A DNA stretch of 64,000 nucleotides. Origin: Granulosicoccaceae sp. 1_MG-2023 (GTDB lineage: Bacteria > Pseudomonadota > Gammaproteobacteria > Granulosicoccales > Granulosicoccaceae). Both the position numbers and the translations under genes were made by a program. Below are positions 54,018 to 64,000 of the stretch, one piece after another. Each line of letters opens with the position of its first letter. Position 1 is the stretch's first letter. The stretch lies in contig JAUOPI010000008.1 of the NCBI GenBank assembly GCA_030546905.1, positions 1 to 64,000 of the forward strand, written 5' to 3'. The notes under the pieces are model-generated. The model was not told the DNA's origin, did no database searches, and saw nothing but the letters and a program-made list of their open reading frames with translations.

Positions 54018-55529
54018 TCAGGCCCCGGCGGAGGTCTTCAGAAAGGCATCGATTTTCGCGGCCGCGCCGGGCGGCACATGCAGGCCCTGCCGGGTGCGCC
54101 GCCAGAGAATGTCCCCGGCCGTTTGCGCCCATTCGTATTGCTGCATATAGCGCACTTCGGCCGCGTACACATCACCACCGAAGTCCTCACCCAGATCCGC
54201 CGGCACGCTGACACCGTCGAGTACCAGACTGATGCGGCTGCCGAACTGGCGCGCATAACGGCGCAGCAAGCGCGCCGGCAACTGCGGCCAGCGCCGCTCA
54301 CACTCGCTGACAAATGCGGCGAAATCCCCGTCGGCGAAATCCCCACCCGGCAGACAGACCCCGGCGGTCCAGGGCGGGCGCTCTTCCCCCATCGCCGGCA
54401 GGAGTTTTTTCAGGCTTTTCTCCGCCAGCTGGCGGTAGGCGGTGAGCTTGCCGCCGAAAATATTCAGCACCGGTGCCGCATCACCGGACGGCCCACGTTG
54501 CAGATCAAGCACATATTCACGCGTGACCTTCGATGCACTGGCCGAGGCATCATCGAACAACGGACGCACACCGGAAAAACTCGCCACCACATCCGCCGCA
54601 CTGATGGGTCTGGCAAAATAATCATTCACCAGATTGCAGAGATAGTCTGTCTCCTGCTCTGTAATCCGCGGCTGCTGCGGATCGCCGTGATAATCCACAT
54701 CGGTTGTGCCTATCAGGGTAAAGTCCGTCTCATACGGGATCGCAAACACAATCCGCTGATCGCTGTTCTGAAAGATATAGGCATCCCCGTGATCGAACAT
54801 CTTCGGCACGATAATATGACTACCCTGCACCAGCCGGATCCCGTATGAGCCGCCCCCGCCCAGCGCCTCGTCCATAAACTGCCTCACCCAAGGCCCCGTG
54901 GAGTTGACCAGAGCGCGGGCCGTCAGGCTTTGCTCCCTGCCCTGTGCATCCTGCAGCTGTACCTGCCAGTGTTTGTCCCGTCGCTGCGCCTTAATGCAAG
55001 CCGTGCGGGTCAAGACCGTCGCGCCGAGCTCACGTGCCGCCATTGCGTTAAGCAAGGTCAAGCGACTGTCCAGGGTCGCGCAATCGGAATAGGTAAACGC
55101 AAGCCTGCGACCGGGTTTAAGTGCTTTGCCGGCCGGATGCGTCTGCAGGTCAATCGTGCCCGAACCGGGCAGTTTCTCGCGCCGGCCAAGATGATCGTAC
55201 AAAAACAAACCCAGCCGGATCATCCACGCCGGACGCAGGTGCTTCTCATGCGGCAACACAAAACGCAGCGGCCAGACAATATGCGGTGCGATTCGCATCA
55301 GCACTTCACGTTCGGACAAGGCCTCGCGCACCATAGCGAACTCATAGTTCTCCAGATAACGCAGACCACCGTGAATCAGCTTGGTGCTCCAGGAGGACGT
55401 ATGTGAGGCGATATCATCCTTCTCGACCAGCGTCACCCGCAATCCGCGCCCGGCTGCATCGCGGGCAATACCGCAACCATTGATCCCACCGCCGACAATC
55501 AGAATGTCGGTATCGGTCTCTGAAGTCAT
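54018..55529 (-). CDS. glpD: Aerobic glycerol-3-phosphate dehydrogenase
   Basis: The 503-residue flavoprotein has the FAD-binding ILIVGGGINGCGIARDAAGRG, SSWSTKLIHGGLRYLENYEF, GTTDVDYHGDP and NIFGGKLTAYR motifs of GlpD. It oxidises glycerol-3-phosphate to dihydroxyacetone phosphate at the inner membrane with quinone as acceptor. ATG 55529 has AGGA 7 nt upstream. It is the last gene of the glycerol cluster, 35 bp after glpU. No glycerol kinase gene is in the window. Confidence 0.97.
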   Translation of the reverse strand: MTSETDTDILIVGGGINGCGIARDAAGRGLRVTLVEKDDIASHTSSWSTKLIHGGLRYLENYEFAMVREALSEREVLMRIAPHIVWPLRFVLPHEKHLRPAWMIRLGLFLYDHLGRREKLPGSGTIDLQTHPAGKALKPGRRLAFTYSDCATLDSRLTLLNAMAARELGATVLTRTACIKAQRRDKHWQVQLQDAQGREQSLTARALVNSTGPWVRQFMDEALGGGGSYGIRLVQGSHIIVPKMFDHGDAYIFQNSDQRIVFAIPYETDFTLIGTTDVDYHGDPQQPRITEQETDYLCNLVNDYFARPISAADVVASFSGVRPLFDDASASASKVTREYVLDLQRGPSGDAAPVLNIFGGKLTAYRQLAEKSLKKLLPAMGEERPPWTAGVCLPGGDFADGDFAAFVSECERRWPQLPARLLRRYARQFGSRISLVLDGVSVPADLGEDFGGDVYAAEVRYMQQYEWAQTAGDILWRRTRQGLHVPPGAAAKIDAFLKTSAGA

Positions 55530-55564
55530 ATTGAATCCTTGACTGCGGCCATAAGGTTTTTCAC

Positions 55565-55849
55565 TCAAACCCAGCGGAAGACAGCAATGAAAAACGTCAC
55601 CGAAATCAACAGCCCCCCCCACAAAGGCACGCCATAGAAGCCCAGCCACGCCAGGTGAATAAAGGCGCTGCCGATAATACTGATGAAAAGCCTGTCACCA
55701 CGCGTGGTTACCAGCCCTAATATACCCTGCCTTTCACCGCCACCGGGCGAGTAGTATTCCCACACACTCATCGAAATCAATGACAGAACGATAAACAGGA
55801 AAAATGCAGCTGTCGGCCAGGTCCAGGCCATCCAGGATAGTGCACTCAT
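55565..55849 (-). CDS. glpU: GlpU-like small membrane protein (DUF2160)
   Basis: The 94-residue protein has three membrane helices and the DUF2160 pattern MAWTWPTAAFFLFIVLSLI, WEYYSPGGGERQGILG and TTRGDRLFISIIGSAFIHL. It matches the small gene in the Rhizobium glpSTPQUV glycerol transporter locus, where its role is unclear. It lies between glpQ and glpD. Confidence 0.9.
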   Translation of the reverse strand: MSALSWMAWTWPTAAFFLFIVLSLISMSVWEYYSPGGGERQGILGLVTTRGDRLFISIIGSAFIHLAWLGFYGVPLWGGLLISVTFFIAVFRWV

Positions 55850-55860
55850 AAAAGCATCTC

Positions 55861-56661
55861 CTAGACACGCCCAAGGGCAAAGCCCTTAGCGATATAGTTA
55901 CGGACAAACCAGATTACAATCGCACCGGGAATAATCGTTAAAGCACCGGCCGCAGCCAACAAACCCAGTTCATACCCGGACGAACTGGCGGTACGGGTCA
56001 TAGTCGCTGCGATCGGCTTGGCCGCCACTGAGGTCAGCGTTTTCGCCAACAACAGCTCAACCCAGGAGAACATAAAACAAAAAAACGCGGCCACGCCGAT
56101 GCCGGCGGTAATGGTCGGGATGAAAATACGCCCGAAGAAGTGCCAGAAGCTGTAGCCGTCAACGTAGGCCGTCTCATCAAGCTCCTTGGGTACTCCGGAC
56201 ATAAAACCTTCGAGTATCCAAACCGCCAAGGGGATGTTGAAAAGGCAGTGCGCCAACGCCACAGCCCAATAGGTATCAAATAAGCCGACGGCCGAGTAAA
56301 GCTGAAAGAACGGCAATGCAAACACGGCCGGCGGTGCCATGCGATTGGTAAGCAACCAGAAGAACAGGTGTTTATCGCCGAGAAAGCGATAGCGGGAAAA
56401 TGCGTATGCCGCCGGCAAAGCCACCGAAACAGAGATCACCGTATTGATTAATACATAGATCAAAGAATTGATGTAACCATTGTACCAGGTAGGATCGGTG
56501 AAAATCGCCACATAGTTCTCGGTCGTGAACTCCTGAGGCCATAGCGAGAAGCCACCGAGAATTTCGTTGGTGGTTTTGAACGACATATTGAGCAGCCAAT
56601 AGATTGGCAGCATCAGAAAAAGAATATACAAGCCGGGCACTAGCCACTTTCGTATCGACAT
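55861..56661 (-). CDS. glpQ: Glycerol ABC transporter permease GlpQ
   Basis: The 266-residue protein has six membrane helices and the EAA loop DETAYVDGYSFWHFFGRIFIP. It begins IRKWLVPGLYILFLMLPIYWLL, typical of the MalG-type permease in this system. ATG 56661 begins 2 nt after the glpP stop with GAGGGG upstream, so the two are tightly coupled. Confidence 0.92.
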   Translation of the reverse strand: MSIRKWLVPGLYILFLMLPIYWLLNMSFKTTNEILGGFSLWPQEFTTENYVAIFTDPTWYNGYINSLIYVLINTVISVSVALPAAYAFSRYRFLGDKHLFFWLLTNRMAPPAVFALPFFQLYSAVGLFDTYWAVALAHCLFNIPLAVWILEGFMSGVPKELDETAYVDGYSFWHFFGRIFIPTITAGIGVAAFFCFMFSWVELLLAKTLTSVAAKPIAATMTRTASSSGYELGLLAAAGALTIIPGAIVIWFVRNYIAKGFALGRV

Positions 56662-56663
56662 GA

Positions 56664-57526
<863 letters not shown>

Positions 57527-57530
<4 letters not shown>

Positions 57531-58615
57531 CTCAGATCCCCCCCTTTGGTAAGGCGCCATTGATCCACGTACAGATGGGTTTTCTCCGCTCTGAACGCCA
57601 CTCTCGCGCTGCCTTGCGGTACAGGCTCGGCTTCGCTGAGCAAGACCCGTATCAGCTGCTGTTCGTGGCGGGTATCAACTATGCGGAAACGACCGCTATC
57701 GGCGACCTTCAGCACTTCGACTTCTATACCCTCGCGGGCAAAATAGACATGCTCCGGACGCACACCCACCTCAAGCCTGGCACCCGACTGCGCTGCCACA
57801 CGCTGCCCGGCCGTTGTGAGCACGACCGTCCCCTGCGTGACAACCTGACCGTCGCAGATGTGCGCCGGCAGAATGTTCATGCCCGGAGAGCCGATAAAAT
57901 GGCCGACAAATGTGTGTGCCGGCGTTTCGAACAACTCCACCGGCGTCCCCGCTTGTACGACACGCCCGCCATGCATCACCACCACCTGGTCAGCGAAGGT
58001 CATCGCCTCGGTCTGGTCATGGGTCACATAGATCATGGTCGCGCCGACGCGATGATGCAGCTCCTTGAGCTTGGAACGTAATTGCCATTTCAGGTGAGGA
58101 TCTATCACCGTCAGCGGCTCATCAAAGAGAATCGCATTGACATCCGAGCGTACCAAGCCGCGCCCTAACGAGATCTTCTGCTTACCGTCTGCAGTCAAAC
58201 CGGCGGCCCGGTTGTGTAGCGAGGAAGTCAGGTCTATCATCGCGGCGATCTCCTGTACGCGCGCATCAACAGTCTTTTCATCAAGCCCGCGATTTCGCAA
58301 AGGGAAAGCCAGGTTGTCATAGACTGTCATCGTGTCGTAGACCACCGGAAACTGAAAAACCTGCGCGATATTGCGCTGATCAGGCGGTAACGCGGTAACC
58401 TCCTTTTCACCGAACAACACTCGCCCGGCAGTCGGCATCAGCAAGCCGGAAATGATATTCAACAACGTTGTCTTGCCGCAGCCGGAGGACCCCAATAAGG
58501 CATAGGCTCCGCCGTCCTCCCAGACCATATCCATATTCTTCAGGGCCCAGTCCTGCTCACCTGACGGTGCTGCCAAATAGCTGTGGCGAATTCCATCCAG
58601 GGTGATCTGAGCCAT
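57527..58615 (-). CDS. glpT: Glycerol ABC transporter ATPase GlpT (degenerate signature)
   Basis: The 362-residue protein has Walker A GSSGCGKTTLL, Q-loop VFQFPVVYDTMTV, Walker B AILFDEPLTVIDPH and a canonical H-loop YVTHDQTEAMT. The ABC signature LSGGQ is replaced by LTADGKQKISLGRG. With GlpS, whose H-loop is degenerate but signature intact, this predicts one canonical and one degenerate ATP site. A C-terminal MalK-like regulatory region follows (GVRPEHVYF). It starts at the glpS stop. Confidence 0.92.
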
Positions 58616-59676
58616 CAGCTTATCCTCTTCCCGTCCGGATCAAATACCATCGCCTTCTCCGCTTGCATAAACAGGACAACCTTATCGCCGGGCTTCACCA
58701 CGTGGATACCGTGATTCTGCGAAACCCAATCAACCCCATGTACACGAGCGTGAATAACGCTTTCTGAGCCGGTAATCTCAGCCACCCTTACCTCGCCGGA
58801 CAGCTCCAACGCATCACCCGACGGAGGTGTTAAGGTCAGGTGATGTGGTCGCAGGCCTGCAATATAGTCGCCACAACCGAGACAGGCAAAGACACCCACT
58901 GCCGGAAATCCATGACCGTCAATGACAATGCTGTCTGTCTCACGCCGTACCGCGATGAAATTGATCGGTGGATCGGAAAACACGCTGGCAGCCAGCATAG
59001 AACCGGGGTTGCGGTAAAGCCTTGCAGTCTCACCGTACTCTACAACCCGCCCCTCGTGCATGGCTGCGGTATACCCGCCAAGCAACAGCGCTTCAGTGGG
59101 CTCGCTGGTCGCATAAACGACGGTGGCTCCCTGATTGGCAAACAAGCGCGGCAGCTCCTCCCGCAATTCTTCGCGCAATTTGTAATCCAGATTTGCCAAT
59201 GGCTCGTCTAAAAGCACAAGTTCGGCGCGCTTGACCAGCGCCCGGGCCAGGGCAATGCGCTGTTGCTGCCCACCGGACAGCTCTGCCGGCCGGCGCCGGA
59301 GCATGGGCGTGAGCTTGAGCATCTCCGCAACCTCCTTCACCGCTGTATCGATCTGTGCACGACTTTTCCCCTGCACCCGCAGTGGTGACGCGATATTGTC
59401 GTAAACCGTAAAGTTGGGGTAGTTGATAAACTGCTGATAGACAAACGCTACGGAGCGCTTCTGAACCGGCACGCCAGTTACATCGCGGCCATTGAAATAC
59501 AGCCTTCCGGCGGTGGGCTTTTCGAGCCCGGCCATCAGACGCATCAAACTGGTTTTACCGGCCAGCGTGGTCCCCAGGAGAATATTGAAACGACCTTCCT
59601 CGAGCTTCAGGTCGGTTTGGTAGATATGAGTCCCGGCACCAACCCGAAGTTGTACGTGTGTAAGCTCAAGCGTCAT
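58615..59676 (-). CDS. glpS: Glycerol ABC transporter ATPase GlpS (degenerate H-loop)
   Basis: The 353-residue protein has Walker A LGTTLAGKTSLMR, Q-loop YQQFINYPNFTV, intact signature ELSGGQQQRIALARAL and Walker B LVLLDEPLANLD. The H-loop histidine is replaced: YATSEPTEALLL in place of YVTHDQTEA. ATG 59676 has GGAG 7 nt upstream and overlaps the glpR end by 11 nt. Confidence 0.92.
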   Translation of the reverse strand: MTLELTHVQLRVGAGTHIYQTDLKLEEGRFNILLGTTLAGKTSLMRLMAGLEKPTAGRLYFNGRDVTGVPVQKRSVAFVYQQFINYPNFTVYDNIASPLRVQGKSRAQIDTAVKEVAEMLKLTPMLRRRPAELSGGQQQRIALARALVKRAELVLLDEPLANLDYKLREELREELPRLFANQGATVVYATSEPTEALLLGGYTAAMHEGRVVEYGETARLYRNPGSMLAASVFSDPPINFIAVRRETDSIVIDGHGFPAVGVFACLGCGDYIAGLRPHHLTLTPPSGDALELSGEVRVAEITGSESVIHARVHGVDWVSQNHGIHVVKPGDKVVLFMQAEKAMVFDPDGKRIS

Positions 59677-60496
59677 TGATTTCTCCGCTGTCCTGCATAT
59701 CACAATCGACACCGCTGACAAGCAAATTCACGTTGTACGTGCGGCAGTATTCGCAGAAAGCAGCGGACGGGATCTGGTCGGTGACCAGGTAATCGATATC
59801 GCGGATATTGCCAATGCGAACCGGTGCGATCCGTTCGAACTTTAGCGAATCGGCCACCAGTATCACCTTGCGCGCATTGCTGATCATGGCTTGCGCAACA
59901 CGCACTTCGCGCGCATCGAAATCCAGCAAAGCACCGTCTTCTTCAATGGCTGACACGCCAATGACCGCATAATCGACCTTAAACCGGTTGATGAAGTCCC
60001 GCGTACTATCGCCGACAATCCCCCCGTCTTCCTGGCGCACCGTGCCGCCGGCTGTCATAAGACGGATCGACTCACTCTGTCGGAAGGCGTTGATGACGTT
60101 GAGGTTGTTCGTAATCACCAGTAATCCCCGGTGCCGGGCCAGGGCCCGTGCCACCGCTTCGGTGGTGGTGCCGATATTGATGAACAACGACGAATCGTCA
60201 GGAATCAGGCCGGCAGTGGCTGCGGCAATACTGTTTTTTTCATTGACCATCAGGCGGCGCCGGGCCTCATAACCCATATTGGCGACACCGTCGGGCAGTT
60301 TCGCACCGCCGTGGACGCGTTGTAAAAAACGCATCTCACACAGCTGCTTAAGATCGCGGCGAATCGTCTGCGGTGTGACATCAAACGACTCCGCAAGCGG
60401 TTCGACCAATACCTGTCCCTGCTCGCGTGCCATGCGCAGAATCTCCCGCTGGCGTTCGCCCAGCAGCTCAGGTGCATCTGTCAGGTTCTTACTCAT
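59666..60496 (-). CDS. glpR: DeoR-family repressor GlpR
   Basis: The 276-residue protein has a DeoR helix-turn-helix (EILRMAREQGQVLVEPLAES, VTPQTIRRDLKQL) and the sugar-phosphate-binding domain (LFINIGTTTEAVARAL, VITNNLNVINAF, GGIVGDSTRDFI). GlpR family members respond to glycerol-3-phosphate. It sits between the binding protein and the ATPase genes, and a GlpR-like palindrome lies upstream of glpV. The C-terminal 20 residues are an unusual tail (SGVDCDMQDSGE). Confidence 0.92.
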   Translation of the reverse strand: MSKNLTDAPELLGERQREILRMAREQGQVLVEPLAESFDVTPQTIRRDLKQLCEMRFLQRVHGGAKLPDGVANMGYEARRRLMVNEKNSIAAATAGLIPDDSSLFINIGTTTEAVARALARHRGLLVITNNLNVINAFRQSESIRLMTAGGTVRQEDGGIVGDSTRDFINRFKVDYAVIGVSAIEEDGALLDFDAREVRVAQAMISNARKVILVADSLKFERIAPVRIGNIRDIDYLVTDQIPSAAFCEYCRTYNVNLLVSGVDCDMQDSGEINDA

Positions 60497-60567
60497 AGAT
60501 ATGGCAATATTCGGACTGCCTGTGCATTAATGCACAGTTGTATTGTTGCTACTACCCGGCTCAGGAA

Positions 60568-60590
60568 ACGGGCGACCGGAGGCCGCCCGT
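60568..60590 (-). terminator. Intercistronic stem-loop after glpV
   Basis: A 7-bp stem (plus strand ACGGGCG / CGCCCGT) with a 9-nt loop lies about 17 nt downstream of the glpV stop and about 70 nt before glpR. On the minus strand it is followed by ttcc. It may cause partial termination so that binding protein exceeds the transporter, as in the gts operon. Confidence 0.5.
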
Positions 60591-60606
60591 AATAGCGGGC
60601 TTTCTC

Positions 60607-62343
60607 TTAATCAGACGCCCATTGCTTGACCAGCTCGTCGTAGTCGATGGTTTCGCCCTGTGGCTTCTCGTTTTCCAGCTTCGCCTTAGGAGAACCGGGC
60701 TGACTGAGCCAGTACGCCGGGTCTTTCTCCTCATTCAGACGGGGACCACAACCACCATACACATTGGCTTTTTCGTCTGCGGCCTGCATACGCGCCATGG
60801 TGGTATCCATCTCCGCGGCCAGCCGGTCCATCGCTTCCTGCGCAGTAAAGACGCCGGAGTTCACATCACCGATTTGCTGCCACCAGATTTGCGCCAGCTT
60901 CGGATAGTCCGGCACATTGACACCGGTGGGCGTCCAGCGCACGCGATCCGGCGAGCGGTAGAACTCAACCAGACCACCAAGCTTCGGCGCACGCTCCGTG
61001 AACGATTCATGACGGATATCACTGTCGCGGATGGGGTTCAGTCCGACATGTGCTTTCTTCAGCGACACGGTTTTGGAAACAGTGAACTGGGCATAAAGCC
61101 ACGCCGCCTTGCGCCGGTCCACAGGGGTGGAATTGAACAGCGTCCACGCGCCAGTGTCCTGATAGCCCAACTTCTGCCCTTCTTCCCAGTACGGCCCGTG
61201 TGGGGACGGCGCCATACGCCATAGAGGCATACCATCCTCATCAACTGTGTTGTTGCCTTCGCTACGGGGCGCGACCATGGATGCCGTAAAGGCGGTGTAC
61301 CAAAAGATTTGCTGGGCAACATTACCCTGCGCCAGCGCCGGTAATGATTGGTAAAAGTCATAGTTTGCAGCACCCGGGGGAGCGTAGTTTCGCAGCCACT
61401 CATCCCATTTCCGGATCGCATACACGGCCGCCGGCGCATTGGCCGCACCGCCACGCGTCACCGACGCTCCGACCGGATTGCATGAGCCTTCTTCCATGCG
61501 GATACCCCACTCATCAACCGGACGACCATTGGGTAGACCTTTGCTGCCGGCCCCGGCCATCGACAACCAGGCATCGGTCATACGCCACCCCAGATCGGGG
61601 GCGCGCTTGCCATAGTCCATATGCCCGTAGACCCTTACACCGTCAATTTCTTTCACTTCATTGGAGAAGAAATCAGCTATGTCTTCATAAGCAGACCAGT
61701 TCACCGGCACCCCGAGTTCGTAGCCGTACTTTTCTTTAAATGCAGCTTTGAAGTCTTCCCGCTGGAACCAGTCATACCGAAACCAGTAAAGATTGGCGAA
61801 TTGTTGATCCGGCAGCTGGTAGAGATCACCATCAGGCCCTGTGGTAAACGACAATCCCATAAAATCGTCAAGATCCAATCCCGGGTTCGTCACATCCTTC
61901 GCTTCTCCGGCCATCCAATCAGTCAAGTTTGTTGCCAGTTGCAGCCGCGAGTGTGTCCCGATGAGATCGGAATCATTCACATAAGCATCGTAGAGATTTC
62001 GCTTAGTCTGCATCTGCGTCTGTACCGCCTGCACCACGTCCCCCTCCCCCAGGAGCTGGTGGTTAACCTTTATGCCGGTAATCTCCTCAAATGCACGGGT
62101 CAGTATTTTCGACTCGTATTCATGTGTCGGGATGGTCTCGGATATCACGTTGATTTCCATCCCTTCGAACGGCTCAGCAGCTTTGATGAACCACTCCATC
62201 TCGGCCAACTGTTCCTGCTTGCTCAAAGTTGAAGGCTGAAATTCCTCCGTAATCCACTTTTCAGCTTCGGCGATGCCGGCAAAGCTGCCCTGCGAGAAAC
62301 AGGTCAGCGCGGCGGCTACCGCAATCGCGACTCTGGTCTTCAT
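60607..62343 (-). CDS. glpV: Periplasmic glycerol-binding protein GlpV
   Basis: The 578-residue protein has a signal peptide (VAIAVAAALTCFSQGSFAG) and the GlpV-type solute-binding pattern: EEFQPSTLSKQEQLAEMEWF, INVISETIPTHEYESKIL, LYQLPDQQFANLYWFRYDW and GLNPIRDSDIRHESF. It is much longer than ordinary sugar-binding proteins (about 420), as expected for this family. It delivers glycerol to the GlpPQ permeases. GGAGGA lies 6 nt before ATG 62343. Confidence 0.9.
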   Translation of the reverse strand: MKTRVAIAVAAALTCFSQGSFAGIAEAEKWITEEFQPSTLSKQEQLAEMEWFIKAAEPFEGMEINVISETIPTHEYESKILTRAFEEITGIKVNHQLLGEGDVVQAVQTQMQTKRNLYDAYVNDSDLIGTHSRLQLATNLTDWMAGEAKDVTNPGLDLDDFMGLSFTTGPDGDLYQLPDQQFANLYWFRYDWFQREDFKAAFKEKYGYELGVPVNWSAYEDIADFFSNEVKEIDGVRVYGHMDYGKRAPDLGWRMTDAWLSMAGAGSKGLPNGRPVDEWGIRMEEGSCNPVGASVTRGGAANAPAAVYAIRKWDEWLRNYAPPGAANYDFYQSLPALAQGNVAQQIFWYTAFTASMVAPRSEGNNTVDEDGMPLWRMAPSPHGPYWEEGQKLGYQDTGAWTLFNSTPVDRRKAAWLYAQFTVSKTVSLKKAHVGLNPIRDSDIRHESFTERAPKLGGLVEFYRSPDRVRWTPTGVNVPDYPKLAQIWWQQIGDVNSGVFTAQEAMDRLAAEMDTTMARMQAADEKANVYGGCGPRLNEEKDPAYWLSQPGSPKAKLENEKPQGETIDYDELVKQWASD

Positions 62344-62839
62344 GTTCTCCTCCGGATCATTTTTATACATCCACAGCAAATGTGTTACAGAACAACCGCA
62401 AAACTCATGCTATCAGAATCACTTTAGAATGAACACAATAAAATGTTCAATTGAATATTTCGAGATATGAATACGAACATAAGAGAGAGAAATAGGCGCT
62501 GAAAGTGGTACTCAAACTTTCACTTTGAACAACCTGAACCTATGCAATGAAACATAAATGACCGCTGCAATTGCCCACAACACAGGCAAGAGCTTATATG
62601 GAACACAAATCGATCACGCAGGATGGAGATGGATATGGAGATGAACGACGCTATACCGGCGATCGGTCAGGGCACAGTAGCATCACGCGCTCATCTGCTG
62701 TCACGCCCCCAGCCGGCAGGGAGACCGGGGGAAGATCATCTCCGGAAGAAGCCGAACGCGCCCGGCGGGAAACTAAACGCAATATGCCTGTGCCTTGCGG
62801 GGCACTATAAGCCAAAGAGAATGCCCCTTGCCGCCGGAC
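62344..62839. other. Intergenic region of about 500 bp between glpV and dctM
   Basis: The left 120 bp are AT-rich and hold the GlpR-like palindrome. The right part (62560-62839) contains only short open frames on the plus strand with no ribosome-binding site or family match, so I call no gene. I found no strong terminator for dctM; a weak GGGGCA/TGCCCC pairing spans a long loop. Confidence 0.5.
62441..62460. promoter_or_regulatory. GlpR-like operator palindrome upstream of glpV
   Basis: AAATGTTCAATTGAATATTT is a 20-bp inverted repeat with nine of ten pairs matching. Its half site AATGTTC matches the E. coli GlpR half site. It lies about 100 nt upstream of glpV; a second partial half site (CGAACAT) follows nearby at about 62474-62480. 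Confidence 0.55.
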
Positions 62840-64000
62840 TCAGTTTATGAGTCCAAACAACCCGGGCAGAAACAAGCTGATAGCCGGAATAAACGTCACC
62901 AGCATCAGGGCCACAATCAAAACGGCACAGAACGGAAGAATCGCTTTGACCACTTCTTCAATTCGGGCCCCACTTACACTGCAACCGACGAACAAAGCGG
63001 TCCCCACAGGCGGCGTCGCGATTCCGATACAAAGGTTGAATATAATCATCATCGCAAAATGAATCGGGTGCATACCCAACTCAGTTGCGATCGGCATAAA
63101 GATCGGAGTGAATATCAGCAGCGCCGGGGTCAGGTCCATAAACATGCCGACAATCATCAATATGATATTCATCAGGATCAGTATCACCACCGGGTTTTCT
63201 GATATCGACAACATCCAGGTGCTGATCAGGTCCGGCAAACCGGTAAAAGCCATGGCCCATGACATAATGGTAGATGCGCCGATCAGGAACAACATGATTC
63301 CCGTAATCACCGTGGTTTCAATGCTGATGTCCTTGAGATCGCGGATCGATATCGCGCGATAGGCCAGCGCCAGAATCAGTGCGTACAAGACCGCAATACA
63401 AGCGCCTTCGGTGGCCGTGAACACACCTCCGATAATGCCGCCGATCACAACGACGATCAGCCCCAGACTGGGAACTGCCTGCCAGACAACGGTCAATTTC
63501 TGCCGCATCGTCAACCTTGTCGACGAGGTATTGGTGTAGCCCCGTCGCCTGGCGATGATATAGGCGACCACCATGCAGGAAAGCCCCATGAGAATGCCGG
63601 GCAAATACCCTGCAATAAACAAAGCTGCTACCGAAGTCCCGCCACTTACCACGGAAAAGACAATCAGGGAGTTGCTCGGGGGAATTAACAAGCCGGCGGG
63701 ACAGGACGCGACATTGACCGCGGTAGAGTAGTTCTCGTCGTAGCCCTCATCCTTCATTTGCGGACCAAGGGTTTTTCCGACCGCTGCCGCAGCAGCAACA
63801 GCCGATCCCGATACCGCGCCGAACATCATATTCGACAATATATTAACCTGGGCAAGGGAACCGGGCAGGCCGCCGGCGAGCAGCTTTGCAAGGTTGATCA
63901 GACGGGTCGCAATTCCCCCTCTGTTCATGATGTTCCCGGCCAGGATAAAAAACGGAATGGCCAACAAGCTGAAACTATCGATGCCGGTTATCAATTTCTG
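62840..64000 (-). CDS. dctM: TRAP transporter large membrane subunit, DctM family (partial)
   Basis: The frame continues past the right edge; at least 385 residues are visible. It has many membrane helices and the DctM signatures FFILAGNIMNRGGIATRLI, MFGAVSGSAVAAAAAVG, NVASCPAGLLIPPSNSLIVF and NLCIGIATPPVGTALF. TRAP systems import organic acids with a sodium gradient using a separate binding protein and small subunit, which should lie beyond the edge. Confidence 0.95.
   Translation of the reverse strand, partial: QKLITGIDSFSLLAIPFFILAGNIMNRGGIATRLINLAKLLAGGLPGSLAQVNILSNMMFGAVSGSAVAAAAAVGKTLGPQMKDEGYDENYSTAVNVASCPAGLLIPPSNSLIVFSVVSGGTSVAALFIAGYLPGILMGLSCMVVAYIIARRRGYTNTSSTRLTMRQKLTVVWQAVPSLGLIVVVIGGIIGGVFTATEGACIAVLYALILALAYRAISIRDLKDISIETTVITGIMLFLIGASTIMSWAMAFTGLPDLISTWMLSISENPVVILILMNIILMIVGMFMDLTPALLIFTPIFMPIATELGMHPIHFAMMIIFNLCIGIATPPVGTALFVGCSVSGARIEEVVKAILPFCAVLIVALMLVTFIPAISLFLPGLFGLIN

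Noticed and set aside
62780-62839. Terminator for dctM from GGGGCA / TGCCCC pairing
   Set aside because: The stem is only six pairs with a loop of about 17 nt and lacks a T-run.
62571-62850. Two overlapping plus-strand small open frames upstream of glpV
   Set aside because: No ribosome-binding site or family pattern, and one overlaps the end of dctM.

Overview
The window is about 64 kb of GC-rich DNA with dense, short-spaced genes. Family content points to a free-living, probably aquatic gammaproteobacterium: a YqjD/YqjE/YqjK-like membrane cluster, a GlyGly-CTERM protein, an SbmA-type transporter, a TRAP transporter, ABC glycerol uptake and a type II sulfide:quinone oxidoreductase. I cannot name the genus. 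I saw no tRNA, rRNA, insertion sequence, prophage or CRISPR array.

Layout. (a) 1-4457: a huge secreted protein of nested thrombospondin type-3 (calcium-binding) repeats, cut by the left edge. (b) 4859-13457: a signalling and surface block holding a caspase-fold lipoprotein with Sel1 repeats and a long coiled coil, a hotdog thioesterase, a globin-like protein that seems to lack the proximal histidine, an autotransporter barrel plus membrane Ser/Thr kinase operon, and a divergent VWA-like protein whose tail repeats a T-V-L-A motif. (c) 13489-20816: RecQ; an operon of two DUF1538 membrane proteins with a P-II-like protein and a CBS protein; DUF2007; SbmA; a YaiI-type protein. (d) 20442-30802: a Tat-type sulfide:quinone oxidoreductase with a small membrane partner, two envelope-polysaccharide genes, a lipoprotein, a J-domain/zinc/PilZ fusion, YedI, a 1-Cys peroxiredoxin, a Kelch/TSP3/GlyGly-CTERM protein and a uracil-DNA-glycosylase-fold protein. 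Several genes here are separated by clear intrinsic terminators.

(e) 30898-43258: sugar use. A ROK regulator with a PfkB (fructokinase-like) kinase; DUF3422, nitrilase, GNAT and DUF2214 genes; then a glucose-type ABC importer (gtsABCD-like) with glucokinase, divergent from a second ROK regulator with a candidate operator between them. Sugar imported by the ABC system would be phosphorylated by Glk. (f) 43336-53876: an FMN/3Fe-4S glutamate-synthase-like enzyme, a stand-alone BLUF photoreceptor, DUF2254, and a cluster of small envelope-stress-type proteins (BON lipoprotein, PLDc_N, DUF883/YqjD, YqjE, YqjK-like). These are followed by two response regulators convergent with a CHASE3 histidine kinase, then DUF2789, a lipoprotein esterase and an MFS transporter.

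(g) 54018-62343: a complete glycerol regulon on the minus strand in the order glpV-glpR-glpS-glpT-glpP-glpQ-glpU-glpD. It covers binding protein, DeoR repressor, two different ATPases, two permeases, a small membrane protein and glycerol-3-phosphate dehydrogenase, with a GlpR-like palindrome upstream of glpV. (h) 62840 to the right edge: the large subunit of a TRAP transporter, cut by the edge.

The points I rate highest are the kinase/autotransporter/VWA locus with its repeated threonine motif, the P-II/CBS/DUF1538 operon, the one-canonical-one-degenerate ATP-site design predicted for the glycerol importer, the globin without F8 histidine, and matching stem-loops directly after the binding-protein genes of both ABC operons.
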